A stretch of DNA of 64,000 bases from Myotis daubentonii (GCF_963259705.1 NC_081844.1:20631715-20695714); one strand, 5' to 3'; counted from the first letter of the stretch, positions 11,181 to 22,565 are shown. A program made the numbers and translations. Notes: generated by a model not told the origin, from the sequence alone.

Positions 11181-11394
11181 CAGCCGTGGGCAAACTACGG
11201 CCCGTGGGCGGGATCCAGCCCGTTTGAAATGAATAACACTAAAAAATAAAAAGACCGTACCCTTTAATGTAATGATGTTTACTTTGAATTTATATTAGTT
11301 CACACAAACACTCCATCCATGCTTTTGTTCCGGCCCTCCGGTCCAGTTTAAGAACCCATTGTGGCCCTCGAGTCAAAAAGTTTGCCCACCCCTG
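11181..11394 (-). mobile_element. Non-autonomous hAT ('gtgggcaaact' family) inside L1
   Basis: Ends 'cagccgtgggcaaactacgg' and 'gtttgcccacccctg'. The internal sequence matches the inverse of the copy at 23489-23705. It interrupts the L1 frame. I do not see a clear 8-bp duplication at this copy. Confidence 0.85.
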
Positions 11395-11767
11395 GGTTAG
11401 ATGCAAATAGGTGGAGTCACTGTGGAAAGCAGTATGGAGTTAACTGAAAAATTACATATGGAACTGCCTTATAACCCAGTGATTCTACTTCAGGGAATGT
11501 ATCCAAAGAAAACCAAAACACTAATTCAAAAGAATATATGTACCCCTATGTTCACTGCAGTGTTATTTACAATATTTGGAAACAGATCAAGTAGTCCATC
11601 AGATGAGTGGGTAAAAATGCTGTGGTAAATTGACACAATGGAATACTACTCTGCTGTAAAAAGGAAGGAAATGTTACCCTTTGCGATAACATGGACCTGG
11701 AGAACATTGTGCTAAGTAAAATAATTCAGAGAAAGACAAGTACCATATGATTTCACTCGTGGAATTT

Positions 11768-11947
11768 TTAAAAAATGTTATTGATGTTGTGAGAGGGAGA
11801 GAGAAACATCAATGATGAGAATCATTGATCAGCTGCCTCCTGCACGCCCCCTACTGTGGATGTAGCCTGCGACCCTGGCATGTGCCCAGAACTGGGAATC
11901 CGAATTGGTCCACACTCAACCACTGACCCACTCTGGCTGGGCCTTAG
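11768..11947 (-). repeat. VES SINE inserted in L1
   Basis: Flanked by gtggaattt (11759-11767) and gtgggattt (11948-11956), one mismatch, with L1 sequence resuming on both sides. Reverse orientation. Confidence 0.88.
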
Positions 11948-12187
11948 GTGGGATTTAATGAACAATCTGAACTACCAAGCAAAATAGAGACAGACTCGTA
12001 GATAGAAGGCAGGCAGACAACTCTGGTGGGAGGTGATTAAGGGGGTGGAGGGTTTGAGAAAAAACAAACAAACAAAAAAACCCCTGATGGACATGGACAA
12101 CTGTGATAGGGGGAAGAGGGCTTAGAGGGGATAATGATGGGGAAAAAACTTAAAATATTAAAAAACACAAAAATAAAGAGTAGGTGA

Positions 12188-12889
12188 GTGCTTTCCAGTT
12201 TTCTTAAATAACCTGACCCATGCAAAACATTGCTTATTTTGGTCCAATCCTTGATTAAAAGATACTGTATACATCTTGAAATTAAAAGGAGAGTCAGGAC
12301 TAGATTATACTTGGGGGAGAGCTTTTCTTTCTTTCTTTTTGAGAGTTTGTTTATTTTGCTTATCTTAAATGAGATAAAGAATATTTCCAAGTGGGCAGGT
12401 TTCCAACTTGGACCATGTACACAAAGCAGCGCATTCTAAGGAGAGTGACTGAACGAAGTATTTTGCCCACGTTTATTTTCTCCTACAAGTGTGATGTAAA
12501 ACTTTTCACATGTGCAGAAGCAGCCGTTTTTGCAAATAACAAATGCAAGACTAACAGGTGTATGGCAGACCCAAGACGCACATGTGGTTCTCATCAGCTG
12601 CCTCTCGCCTGTTTTAAATCGAGGTTTTCCGGTAACAACCAAAAAAGTTATTTCTCCTGAGGCCACGGCTAATAATCCACTCAGCCTGCCTTCCCACCCC
12701 TTTCTCACAATAGTAGTTCTAACAGCTTCCAGAAAAGACGACGGCAGCGGGAGGGGGCGGGAAGGGGAGCCCCGGACAGTAGCAATTCTGGATTTGACCT
12801 TTAACTCCGGGTGACCTTGGGCCTTAGTTTCCTCCTTTAGGAACTGGTTGGCGCATAAAACGCGGGTTTGTTTTCCAGCCTCCACGCCA
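12188..12889. other. Repeat-poor sequence upstream of the CpG island
   Basis: No SINE, L1 or DNA transposon is recognisable. Open frames on both strands, including 149 codons on the reverse strand (12436-12885), have no recognisable domain. Distal promoter or enhancer content is possible but not shown by the sequence. Confidence 0.4.
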
Positions 12890-13689
12890 AGCAGGGTGGG
12901 TCTTGTAAAGCCAGGGGCGGTTCCGCCGGCGCCTGGACACCTTTCTGGTTGCCTCCGCGGGAGGAGCAGAGACCAGGCATGCTGCCCAGCACCCCGCCAG
13001 GACCAGGACGGCCCGACCGGAGCGATCCGGTCCCGATGTCACTGGGACACAGGTTTGCAACCACAGGGGCGGCTCGGGGCTGAAGCTATCCCAGCTGGGG
13101 TGGCGGCTCCTCCGAGAGACGCGTCTCTGTCTCAGCTTTCGAAACTCAGGCCAGCGAGGCGCTGCAAACCCCCGCCCTGTGGGGTGCGCAGAGACGCGGG
13201 CGGGGCGTTCCTCCGCGCCCCTCGGTAGACCCTCACACGCGCATCGCTAAGTGGACGTTTGTCTCCCTCGCCCCCAAGAACGCCGGTCGAGAGGCTAGGA
13301 AGGCCCCCTGGGCTCGGAAAACTTGGCAGTGTCTCCCGCCCACGACCCCTGTCACCTCCGTCAGTGAGGGGAAGGTTTTTCTCCCCCGAGGAGGTCCTCA
13401 CAGCGCTGGGTTCAAGGACTCCGCGCACGTCGCGGGTTTCCGTCGGGAACCTCCGCCTACCACACGGCTGGGGGCGGGGCCTTCAAGCTGTGGCCGTTGC
13501 CCCGCCCAACCGCCTCCCAACGGCTCCCCAGGTTGGGGGTGGGGCGGCCCTGGGTTGCGGCGAGTGCGCCTGCGTGCGCCTGCGTTCAGGCGCGGGGCGT
13601 GGCTCGCGCGTGGCCCCGCCCAGGCCTGGCGTCTCCGCCCGCCCCATCTCCCAATCTCCTCAGCGTGGCGCCGACGCTGCGTGCGGCGC

Positions 13690-13983
13690 GGGTTACCCAG
13701 AGTGCTCCGCGCCGAGGCAGCTCACTGGAGTTTGGTTCTCGAGGCGGCGGCAGCAGCGGCGGCGGCTCCGGCGGCTCCTCCTCCTCCTCCGGTGGCGGCG
13801 GCGCCCCGGGCCCGAGCCCGAGGCCCGGCTCCCTCTCCGCCACCCCGCGCGCCCCCTCATCCTCCAGCGCCGCGGGGAACATGAGGCTCCGCTCTCGGAG
13901 GCCGGCGAGTGAGTGACCCTCGTCCCCCGTCTCAGCCCGCCCGCCCGCTGGCCTGGCCGCTCCCCCCCCGCCTCGCCCAGGCA
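13690..13983 (+). other. MED26: Probable MED26 5' UTR with GGC/GCC-rich tract
   Basis: The segment between the likely start region and the MED26 ATG contains a GGC/TCC trinucleotide-rich tract (about 13741-13805) expected to fold strongly in RNA. It also contains one upstream ATG at 13881. The left boundary is only inferred, because no start site can be read from sequence. A possible splice donor (13909) and acceptor (AG at 13979-13980) are treated as a separate finding. Confidence 0.55.
13881..13916 (+). CDS. Upstream ORF (11 codons) in the MED26 leader
   Basis: ATG at 13881 has A at -3 (aacATGa), a favourable initiation context, and opens an 11-codon frame (MRLRSRRPASE) that stops at TGA 13914-13916, 67 nt before the MED26 ATG at 13984. 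If the transcript starts upstream of 13881, this uORF would be scanned first and could dampen MED26 translation. The peptide is arginine-rich because of GC-rich codons and probably has no function of its own. Whether the leader contains it depends on the unmapped start site and on splicing. Confidence 0.45.
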   Translation: MRLRSRRPASE

Positions 13984-14055
13984 ATGACAGCGGCTCCGTC
14001 GTCTCCGCAGCAGATCAGGGACCGGCTGCTGCAGGCCATCGACCCCCAAAGCAAC
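13984..14055 (+). CDS. MED26: MED26 coding exon 1 (residues 1-24)
   Basis: Encodes the N-terminus MTAAPSSPQQIRDRLLQAID followed by PQSN, which I recognise as the start of Mediator subunit 26. The ATG has G at -3 and A at +4. The exon ends with AAC immediately before the donor GTATGT (14056), and the next coding exon continues in phase 0 with IRNMVAVLEV. These residues begin the TFIIS N-terminal (LW) domain, a helical bundle that in MED26 docks general transcription factors and elongation factors. An intron of about 47 kb separates it from exon 2, so it is easily missed without transcript evidence. Confidence 0.95.
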
Positions 14056-17000
14056 GTATGTACCCCCCGCGCGGGCCGGGACCGAGGCCTCGTGGGCCCG
14101 GGACCCTCCCCTTCCCCAGTATCCCTCATCCTCCGGGCTTCCGGGACCCGTCTGAGGCCCACCTGTCCCCGAGGGCCGCTGCCATCCCAGCCTTTCGCCC
14201 CCCAGGCTCAGACCCGGAGCGCTTGGTACGTGAGGCCGAGGCTTCCGTGCGGCCTGGGTGAAGGGAGCAGACCGGATCTGAGGCCAGAGCTTTGCCTCCC
14301 TTCCTGCTCCAGCTCTACGGCCCTTGCTGCTCCTGACTGGGCTTACCCGCCTTGCCCTTCCCCCGAGACCCGAGACCCCCGGGAAACCCTCCCGGCGTGG
14401 GGGAGGGGAGGGAGAAAGGCTGTGGAGCAACTGGTGTCCTAGGTATAATTCGGGGAGCCCTTGCCACCTGTGTTTCGGTCTTCTGGGTGAGCAGGGAAGT
14501 CCTTCCCTCTTCTCCTGGCTGGAAGCACATTGACTTCGGAGGGGACCCCCCCTCATCCCCCCCGCTCGTTTTGCCCCTCGCTGGGTGCTCAGGGCGCCTG
14601 GAGAGGCCCCTGGGTTCTGGGAGTGGCCATGCCTTTGCCGGGTGCCTCTTGGGGTCGCAGCCAACGGAAGATGATCTTGGGGAAGGTGGGATTCTTAATG
14701 TTGCCTTTCTGGGCCTAACTGCCCATTGCGTCTCTGACCAAGCCAGAGTCCCACTTTTTGGTAGAGAATTAGGGGTGATTCTTTGCTATCTCTTTCTCCC
14801 AAGAGCCCTGTTTAGGTTGTCTCTTTCCCCTACCTAGGGGTCCCAGCCTGGTGGCTTGTGACCTAGATGGTCAGGCTTAACCCCAAGGTGTCTTTCTCAG
14901 ATGTCCCTACAATGAGGCTACTGTTTGCAGAGGGATCTTCCCTGCTCCCTCCGTGTGTGAAGGGAAAGACTCATCATGTTCTCACATATTCTCCAATGGG
15001 TTGCTGGCGATAGGGAGTCATTTTCCCCTGTAGCAGGAGCAGGTTGATCAATGGGAAGATGGTATCCTGGTATGAAGTGAGTCCCTGCATTTGCTGGGAG
15101 ACCAGGAAGTGGCCATTGAGATCACTTCTTAACATGCTGGGGATGGAAGAAAAAATCATCTTGGGCTTGCCAGGTAACTTTCACTGTTGGGGCTTTTGGT
15201 TTTCCTTTGTGTGAGCTTGGCTAATTGCTCTTAGTATGCTTTAGCCTATTTTAGTTGTGTGTGTGTTTTAAATCATGCTGGATTGTGCAGTTTTGGTAGA
15301 AACTGAGAAGTTATTATTCTCTAATCTGGTTTCTGTGTCATAAGTACCCCTGCTCTTCAGGCCCCATTAAGACTGACTTGGTGGGAATTGCCTTTAACAA
15401 ATGTATACATTTTTGTTAGGGTTTTGGGGGTGGAGTAGGCACAAGCTATGTAAAACCTTCCAGAATTTTTGCAGTAACTGGTGCTGCTATAATTCTGAAG
15501 ACTGAAATATTAGAGGATAAAGCAAGTGACATAAAAAATGTAAGTCTTGATGACTTTTGCATCTTTTGTGGAGTCCCAGTGCAATTTCTTGAATTCCACG
15601 TGCTTGTTTGACTTTGGGAGAATCTGAGAGTGGCTGAGATGTTAGTATTGACCCTTAATGCCACCTAGGAGAGCTTTGGGATCAGAAGGTGCTTTCACAA
15701 GTGTTCATGATGTTGTAGATTAGGTGGGGCAGCAACCTCAGGGGCTGCATTGTGTGTAAGGCTCTAATCTAGAGGGTTCCTAGGAGTAGGGGAGGAAAAG
15801 GTACTAACCAGAATCTGGAGGAGGGAACAAATCTCAGCTTCATGTATCCTGGTGCGTGCAGGAACATTACATTCATATGAGCTAATGGCTGTTACATGGC
15901 ATAGAATTCACATTTCATGTGGCTTGTTTTGGATGACTCTAGTGATAGGTGTGCATAGAGTCCTACTAAGTAAGTGTGATGGATGGAATTGGGAAATTGT
16001 CTCTTTGAATATGAGTGATGAGGAAAGTCCCTCCTTTAAATGCTGCCATTGTTAGTGTTTGTGAACATTGTTAATAACCATTTGACTAGAGCGTGACTTA
16101 GAGCAAACCGAGTATAGAAACTCAGAACCATGGTGGAATAGGTTGCTAGTGGAGAAGGTGCAACAGTATGGCCAGGCTGTAGTTTTCTTTTGACCTGGGT
16201 CCAGGTAAGAGTGAGGTGGCTCCAACAAGGCATTGCTGCCATACAGCTGCTCTTCTCTGCCTTACCCAATTATGAACTCCACTTCTGGATAGTTAGTTGA
16301 CACATAGATGTTCATGGGGAAAAAAATGGGGACAGAGTTGAAGAGCCAACACTAAAATTAAACGTCTTTTGAGAGAAGCAACACAGAATTGTGTCATGTA
16401 ATGCTTACCTTTATGGGCAGTTATGGTTAACAAAACAGCTTTTGCTTGAAAAATCAATGTAGGGCAGTGACCTAATATCCGTAAGTATCTGAAAAATTAG
16501 GGAAGTAAAGTAGCATTTACTGACCTCCTCCTTGACAAAGGAGTTCTTAAGAGGAAAGTTGTTTCTTTGCTCTAAATTCTAGCCTCTGGAGTATTTGAAT
16601 TTCTATAGCATCAACTCAGTACTGAAGTAATTCTTCTACACTCCTTTTCAGATACACTAACAGTTTTTCGGAACAGTCAAGCCTTACTCCCAGAGTATTG
16701 AGATCTCTCTGAGTGCAGTGTGCACATTTGTTACAGCTTAATCTTGCTTCATTAGAGATGAAGTTGAGGGCAGTGTCTTTTCCTGCCCAGAAATCAGAGT
16801 TAGTCCACCCCAGCAGTCTCTTTAGCAGGTGATTAGGTTCCCACTTTTGTTTCACAAAAGTTCAGACTTTGTCTTCCTGACCAGAATGAAAGTTTTGTGA
16901 GCATGGTTTGTTTCTTATCTTCTCTCTCTAGAGCAGAAGCATTAGGATGTACCTTCTAAATGCTGGTTAAACTGACTACTAACCCCTAGGATCCTTCTTG

Positions 17001-17092
17001 GACTTATGACTGAGGAGCTGCATTTGAGCCATCTTTTACAGAAAAGCCCTTGTGACTGCTATAGGCCCAGGGGATCAGTATGGTATATATTC

Positions 17093-17285
17093 CAGGGGTC
17101 CTCAAACTACGGCCCGCAGGCCACATGCAGCCCGCCAAAAACATTTATCCGGCCCGCTGGGTGTTTTTGCCGCCGCTGTGTGCATAGGAATTTGTTCATA
17201 GTTTTTTTTTAAACTATAGTCCGGTCCTCCAACGGTCTGAGGGACAGTGAACTGGCCCCCTGTTTAAAAAGTTTGAGGACCCCTG
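17093..17285 (+). mobile_element. Non-autonomous hAT ('ggtcctcaaact' family)
   Basis: Inverted ends 'caggggtcctcaaactacgg' and 'aagtttgaggacccctg'. The flanks atatattc (17085-17092) and gtatattc (17286-17293) match at 7 of 8 positions. It is 193 bp with no coding capacity. Confidence 0.93.
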
Positions 17286-17899
17286 GTATATTCTAATGCA
17301 GAACTCTGTAGAGCTGTAAGGAACATGAATGTTTATCTGCCATCTGAGTAAAGGTCTGACTGAGATGGTGAGCAGATACTGAAGCCCCATGGCAAGTTGA
17401 ATAACAGCACAAGGCAGGCCTTGCTCCAGGCAGGTGATTATCCCTATATTCAGAGCAGGGAGAGGCTAGAGGAGGCACTGAGGGGAAGAGGGACTTGGAC
17501 TGGCCGTGGACGCTAGTGTAAAAGCCTGCCAGCAGTCAGGCTCTTCAGCAGGAAACTTCAGGCATAACTTTCTTCTTCACAGTTCTGCAGACATTAGGTT
17601 CCAACAGGAGGTGACCAAGGGGTCTCTGCAGAGAGACACACTCAAGAAGGATAATTTTCTCACCTAGGAATCTGAAGGTTAAGATGCTGCTTAGTTTTCC
17701 TGGGCTGCAAAGTGGAACTGGGGACCGGAGTATGTGCCCCAAAAGCTCCTTCCCGATCCAGGGTTCAGGTTATGGAAAGGGCAGCCGAGGCTAACATGAA
17801 TTGTCTTAAAAGTTTTTTAATGCAATGTGCATTGTGTGAACTTTCTAAAATAACAAAGCTTTACACAGATATGCACACTTCACAGGACTTTGTATAGCA

Positions 17900-18120
17900 T
17901 TTTTTTATATATATATTTTATTGATTTTTTACAGAGAGGAAGGGAGAGGGATAAAGAGTTAGAAACATCGATGAGAGAGAAACATCGATCAGCTGCCTCC
18001 TGCACACCCCCTACTGGGGATGTGCCCACAACCAAGGTACATGCCCTTGACCGGAATCGAACCTGGAACCCTTCAGTCCGCAGGCCAACACTCTATCCAC
18101 TGAGCCAAACCGGTCAGGGC
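17900..18120 (-). repeat. VES SINE
   Basis: Low-divergence reverse copy; 'ttattgattttttacagaga', 'ggaatcgaacctggaaccc' and 'gagccaaaccggtcagggc'. Confidence 0.94.
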
Positions 18121-19008
18121 TGTACAGCATTTTAATAGCATCTTCTACTTCCCCTCATCAACCCTGTAAGGAAGGTGAGTTGAGCCACCTCTCTCTCATT
18201 TCTGCACAGTGACGGTATACGCTGCTGTGTCCAGGAGAGGACAAGATGCTTTTGTTATTTACTGACTTCATGTGAGGTGACAGCCCCAGTACCCAAAGTT
18301 ACTAAGTGATGTACCTCCAACTCTAAATACTACCACACTGCTTTCAAAGATGGAGAGATGGCTCTGAAGAGGCCCAAGAGGGCAGTGTCCTCGAGCTGAT
18401 AAGACAAGATGTGGGAGCCTCTTCTCTCTCACATAATTTTATATGTGACTCCAGTAGTTGGGTTAGATTTACCTGTGCCAGATCTAACAGGTTGACAATA
18501 TTAGGCAGCCTGCCCCAGAAACATCTTAAGGTTACTATTAGGGACAGAGTCCTGGGCCAGACCACACTGTGGTGTGGCAGCTGCCAGCTGACGTGGAACT
18601 TTTCATGAGTCTTGTTTTCTGCTTCCAGGTTACAGCAGTTTTGATATTAACTTAAAATGCCATTGATTTCTGCAGAAAAGAGGACTCTTGTAAAATGGAA
18701 GACTGCTTGTTCTGATTCTCTCCAATATATTAGAGCATATGAAATCTAAGTATGTCACTGCCTGATCACGCTGTTTGCCAAATTCAGTGACATTCCTGTC
18801 TTTGCTCTTTATACTGTAGCCAGGATCTATGGGGAGAACAGTGTGGTGTGTTATGACTGTGGGAAATAGACAGGTAACAAGTGTCTGTGATGAAGCAGGT
18901 GTGTGTCCTTGTTGTGACACTCCCTCAGAAGAAGGTGGACTTTACCTTACATCTTCATGGAGGTCTCTGGGTGGTCCTCAGAGGTGGCTTTAATTGGATT
19001 GTGTTGTC

Positions 19009-19142
19009 CTTTTTTTTAAAAAAAAACAACTATGTTTTTATTGATTTTTAGAGAGAGAGGAATAGAGAGATAGAAACATCGATTGGCTGCTTCCTGCATG
19101 CCCCCTTCTGGGTATCAAGCCCAAAGCCTGGGCATGTGTCCT
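19009..19142 (-). repeat. VES SINE, 5' truncated
   Basis: Has the T-rich start, 'gatagaaacatcgattggc' and 'ctgcatgcccccttctgg', but stops after 'gcatgtgtcctg', lacking the tRNA-like head and B box. Confidence 0.85.
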
Positions 19143-20649
19143 GCGGGAGTATGTTGCAAAGGCCTGGATAACTGTCCAGGATCAGCCTGTGGGAAGTGGG
19201 TTTTTGTCCTGATAACAGTTTTTAAAAGGCACCATGGTCAACTGGGCTCCTGGGCTCAGGACACAGATGTGTGTGGCAGGACACACACCTCGGGGTTAGT
19301 TGTAGGAGGGTAGCTGTGCTCGCCTATGGCTTGATTTTTGTGTCTTTGTGGGCATCTTCTTAGATGGAATTCTAGTTTAACCAGAACCAGGCCCCAGGCT
19401 GATCTCTATGTGATTGCAGTCCAGTAGGTGGGTCTCCTGCCCAGCCCCTCACAGCAAATTGTGTTCTGGAAGCTGGGGAAGCTGCCTCTGTTGTGCTTTT
19501 TCTTTTTAATCCTGGTGGTGGGCTGTCCCCCAGGGGCCCACTAGCTAGTTGTCAGAATGGGAGACTGAGATTGTGGCTCAGCAGGTGGCAGTGTAGGCAG
19601 TATATTGTCACTTCAGCCCCAGAATGCCCATGCTCAGAGCCCCCTTCTATAACAGCTTCTTTTCACTCTTGAGGTACAGGTGTGGAATGGAGCAAAATTG
19701 ACATAGGGATTCCATGAACTGGGGAGCATTTCCTGCATTAGGAAGGCCTACCAGTGTTGTGCATGCTGTTTAAAAGTACTCTTTGAATGAATTCCAGGTC
19801 TTTGGGGGCAATATACTTAACATCTCAATCACCAACTGGTATACTGTTTATGGAGACATATGGTAAAACTGGAAATGGTAGCTCAGCCATTGAATAAACA
19901 TTTCTAGCAAGAGCTTATGTGCTGGGTACAAAGGGTGCAGACCTGGACATTCCTGGCCCTTAGGTTCCAGGGACCTGGAGCCTCCATTGTAAGGAGAAGG
20001 GCAGGCATAGTATGTGCACATGGACTATTTGGGGTGGGAGTGGGGATCTGGGGTTGAGGTGGCCTTAAAAGGCTTATAATTGTCTTGTTCAAAGATTGTT
20101 CAGAATTCTTAAGAGCGTGAGAAATGGCTTTCTAGAGTACTTAATCATTTTGAGTTTTCAGAATGAAAAGTTTTACAGTCGGGTGAAGGAAGTCAGTTTT
20201 TGGTTCATCTCTGATCCTAGGGGATCAGAGAGTTTGGAGGAGTAGCTGGCAAGTCTTGAGTAGTTTTTCCCCTCAGCAGTGGGATGGGAAAGGGGCAGGT
20301 GTCAGGTTCTGTGAAGAGCTTGGGAGCTGATTTCAAGTATTTGAAGTGCTGTTGTACCCCGGTGTTAGGTTTACTCTGGGTGGCAGGAGTTCCCAGGAGG
20401 GAGGCCCTACAGTACTTTGGGGAGCTCTTGATTATTGCCAGAGCTGGCTGGAGACAATTTGGGACTACCATATCAGGTTGGGGTACAGACACACCCAGGC
20501 CCTCTGTCTGGACCCAGAGACTCCTGATATATGAGTTCCTAGAGGTTCATGTCAGGTGAGGTGCCACTGCCAGACAGATGGAGTTCAAAGCCTTGGAATG
20601 CCCCTAGGACTGCAACGAAGTTTCCTGTCTTCATTGGAGGCTATGAAGT

Positions 20650-20780
20650 GAACAACTGCCATTTACTGAGCATATACTATGGGCCAGGGACTTTGTGGAG
20701 TGAATCGCATCCTCGTTGCTTCTCTGAACTTCATTTTAGGGAAGATCTGTCCAATATTGAAGAGGAGGCTGTTGGAATTT
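20650..20780 (-). repeat. MIR relic
   Basis: 'catttactgagcatatacta' then 'tgggccaggga' is the reverse complement of the MIR 3' portion. Confidence 0.6.
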
Positions 20781-21060
20781 GGGCCTAAACCCAGTGCTGG
20801 TTAGCGTTAGCTCAGAAGCCAATGGGCTTAATGACAGCAGTCTTCCTGCTCAGTTCCTATAACCTTTTCCCTCTTAAAATTTCTAGCCTAGCTGCTCCTA
20901 ATCTTTTTTCTGTCAGGATCCATTTTTATGATTAGAAACATTCAGGAACTCCCACATAATGACAGGTGTACTTTGAGTAGCTGTTTTTTGAGAAAATTCA
21001 AGGACAGAGCTAATCTAGTCATGCTTTGAAATGAAGTTATGTCTTGTCATCCAAACAGTA

Positions 21061-21370
21061 TCTACTTAAACCTGCACGCTGACCTTTCTTGTCTGTGTAT
21101 GACACCTACGGCTGGAACCTTTGTACCGTTTGTTGCCACCCCCACCTCACTCCCTCCTCTCCCTTTTCCAGAAACCTTTCCTGCTTTAATCCAAGACAAT
21201 TTCCCCAGGTACCGCACATGACTTAAAACTTACATTCCTGCTGATAATACGTCTTGTTATTCATGTTCTCCTTGGATTACAAGCTCCCTGGTAGTGGACC
21301 ATGAGTTCCTCCCTATGTATCTAGGACTTCATAGCAACTGGGTGCTCGATGCTTGTTGATTATCCTGTGC
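21061..21370 (+). repeat. L2 3' end relic
   Basis: 'ggattacaagctccctggta' ... 'atgtatctaggacttcatag' ... 'gggtgctcgatgcttgttga' follows the L2 3' end order. Diverged. Confidence 0.6.
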
Positions 21371-21394
21371 AAAGGACTGATCTTGGGAACTGGC

Positions 21395-21535
21395 GGTCAA
21401 CGCTGGGTAGGTATTGAGTGCTGTACTTTTCAGCACTCCTTGTGTGTTAAAGACTCATTTAATCTGTACAGCAACTGAGGAGGCAGGTACTGTGCCATTG
21501 TGGAAACTGATGATCTGCGGGCATACTGCTAGAAG
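21395..21535 (-). repeat. MIR relic
   Basis: 'gactcatttaatctgtacag' then 'caactgaggaggcaggtact' and 'tgtggaaactgatgatc' is the reverse of the MIR core. Confidence 0.65.
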
Positions 21536-21639
21536 TGATCACGCTGGATTGAAACCCACTTCCAAGTCCTCACCCACCTGCTGAGATCTCCCATGTCACT
21601 GTGACAGCACAGTGGGTATAAGATGTTGTACTCTTTCAA

Positions 21640-22283
21640 AAAACTACAAATGGAACTCCCATTTGACCCTGTGATCCCACTTCTAGGAATATATCCCAGG
21701 AAACCAGAAACACCAATCAGAAAGGATATATGCACCCCTATGTTCATAGCAGCACAATTCACCATAGCTAAGATCTGGAAACAGCCTAAGTGCCCATCTG
21801 TAGATGAATGGATTAGAAAACTGTGGTACATCTACACGATGGAATACTATGCTGCTATAAAAAAGAAGGAACTCTTACCATTTGCAACAGCATGGATGGA
21901 ACTGGAGAACATTATGCTAAGTGAAATAAGCCAGTCAATGAAGGAAAAATACCACATGATGTCACTCATTTCTGGATAATAAAGACCATTATAAACTTAT
22001 GAACAAAAATAGATACAGAGGCAGAGCTGCCTCGAACAGACTGTCAGACTACAGCAGGAAGGCCGGGGAGGGTGGGAGGGCAGGAGGGGGGTGGGTAAGA
22101 GATCAACCAAAGGACTTGTATGCATGCATATAAGCATAACCAATGGACATAAGACACTAGGGGGTAGGGGAGGCCAGGGGATTGTCAAGGGCGGGGGGGG
22201 GGGGGGAAAAAAGGAGACATATGTAATACTTTAAGCAATTAAAAAAAAAAAAGAATTGTAAAAAAAAAAAAAAAAAAAAAAAA
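21640..22283 (+). mobile_element. Young 5'-truncated L1 with target duplication
   Basis: Carries the C-terminal end of ORF2; the 118-codon frame at 21623-21979 includes KELLPFATAWMELENIMLSE and ends at the natural ORF2 terminus. A G-rich 3' UTR (run of about 17 G at 22190-22206) and a long A tail follow. The flanks aagatgttgtactctt (about 21620) and aagatgttccactctt (about 22282) match apart from two bases, as expected of a target-site duplication. Confidence 0.93.
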
Positions 22284-22376
22284 GATGTTCCACTCTTCTT
22301 CCCTCGTCCAGATCCTTATACATTAAAAAAAAAAATAAAAAAAAAAATATATATATATATATATATATTTATTTAT

Positions 22377-22565
22377 TTATTCAGAGAGGAAGGCAGAGAG
22401 AGATATAGAAACATCAGGGATGAGAATCATAGCTCAGCTGCCCTCCTGCATGCCCCCTACTATGGATGGAGCCTGCAACCCAGGCATGTACCCTGACTGG
22501 GAATTGAATCGTGACCTCCTGCTTTATAGGTTGACACTCAACCACTGAGCTACACCAGCCAGGCA
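22377..22565 (-). repeat. VES SINE preceded by (TA)n/(TTTA)n
   Basis: Reverse copy with 'gatgagaatcatagctcagc', 'tgcatgccccctactatgg' and 'ctacaccagccaggcat'. A poly-A, (TA)n, (TTTA)n stretch at 22325-22378 sits on its tail side. Confidence 0.9.

Larger units (their letters stand above)
10899..12174 (+). mobile_element. 5'-truncated L1 (ORF2 3' part and 3' end), nested insertions
   Basis: The direct repeat aaagagtaggt (10888-10898 and 12175-12185) brackets the element. It begins in the C-terminal part of L1 ORF2 ('tgggcaaaagacttgaatag'; later 'ttctacttcagggaatgtat', 'tggaatactactctgctg') and ends in an A-rich tail. The reading frame is broken by stops (the 75-codon frame at 11401-11628 is one surviving piece). 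A hAT (11181-11394) and a VES SINE (11768-11947) have inserted into it. The ORF2 product is the reverse transcriptase/endonuclease, and only its far C-terminal segment is represented here. Confidence 0.9.
12890..14350 (+). promoter_or_regulatory. MED26: CpG-island promoter region of MED26
   Basis: This stretch is strikingly rich in G+C and CpG compared with its flanks, and it ends in the first coding exon of MED26. Several GC-box-like motifs (ggggcgggg type, near 13471 and 13592) and a tandem 'tgcgcctgcg' pair near 13562-13585 resembling NRF1 half-sites are visible. I see no TATA box at a sensible distance, which fits a broad CpG-island promoter of a housekeeping gene. No SINE, L1 or hAT lies inside it. 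Island limits are judged by eye, and the transcription start is not determined. Long open frames here on both strands (for example 217 codons at 13259-13912) reflect the scarcity of stop codons in GC-rich DNA. Confidence 0.85.

Noticed and set aside
12436..12885. 149-codon reverse frame upstream of the CpG island, considered as a divergent gene
   Set aside because: No recognisable domain, and overlapping forward frames of similar quality. A divergent transcript from the island remains possible but is not supported by sequence.
13259..14664. Frames up to 323 codons on both strands around the promoter
   Set aside because: CpG-island composition effect; they overlap MED26 exon 1 in other frames and have low-complexity Arg/Pro/Gly/Ala content.
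21623..21979. 118-codon forward frame as a possible gene
   Set aside because: It is the C-terminal end of L1 ORF2 in a truncated insertion with a target duplication.
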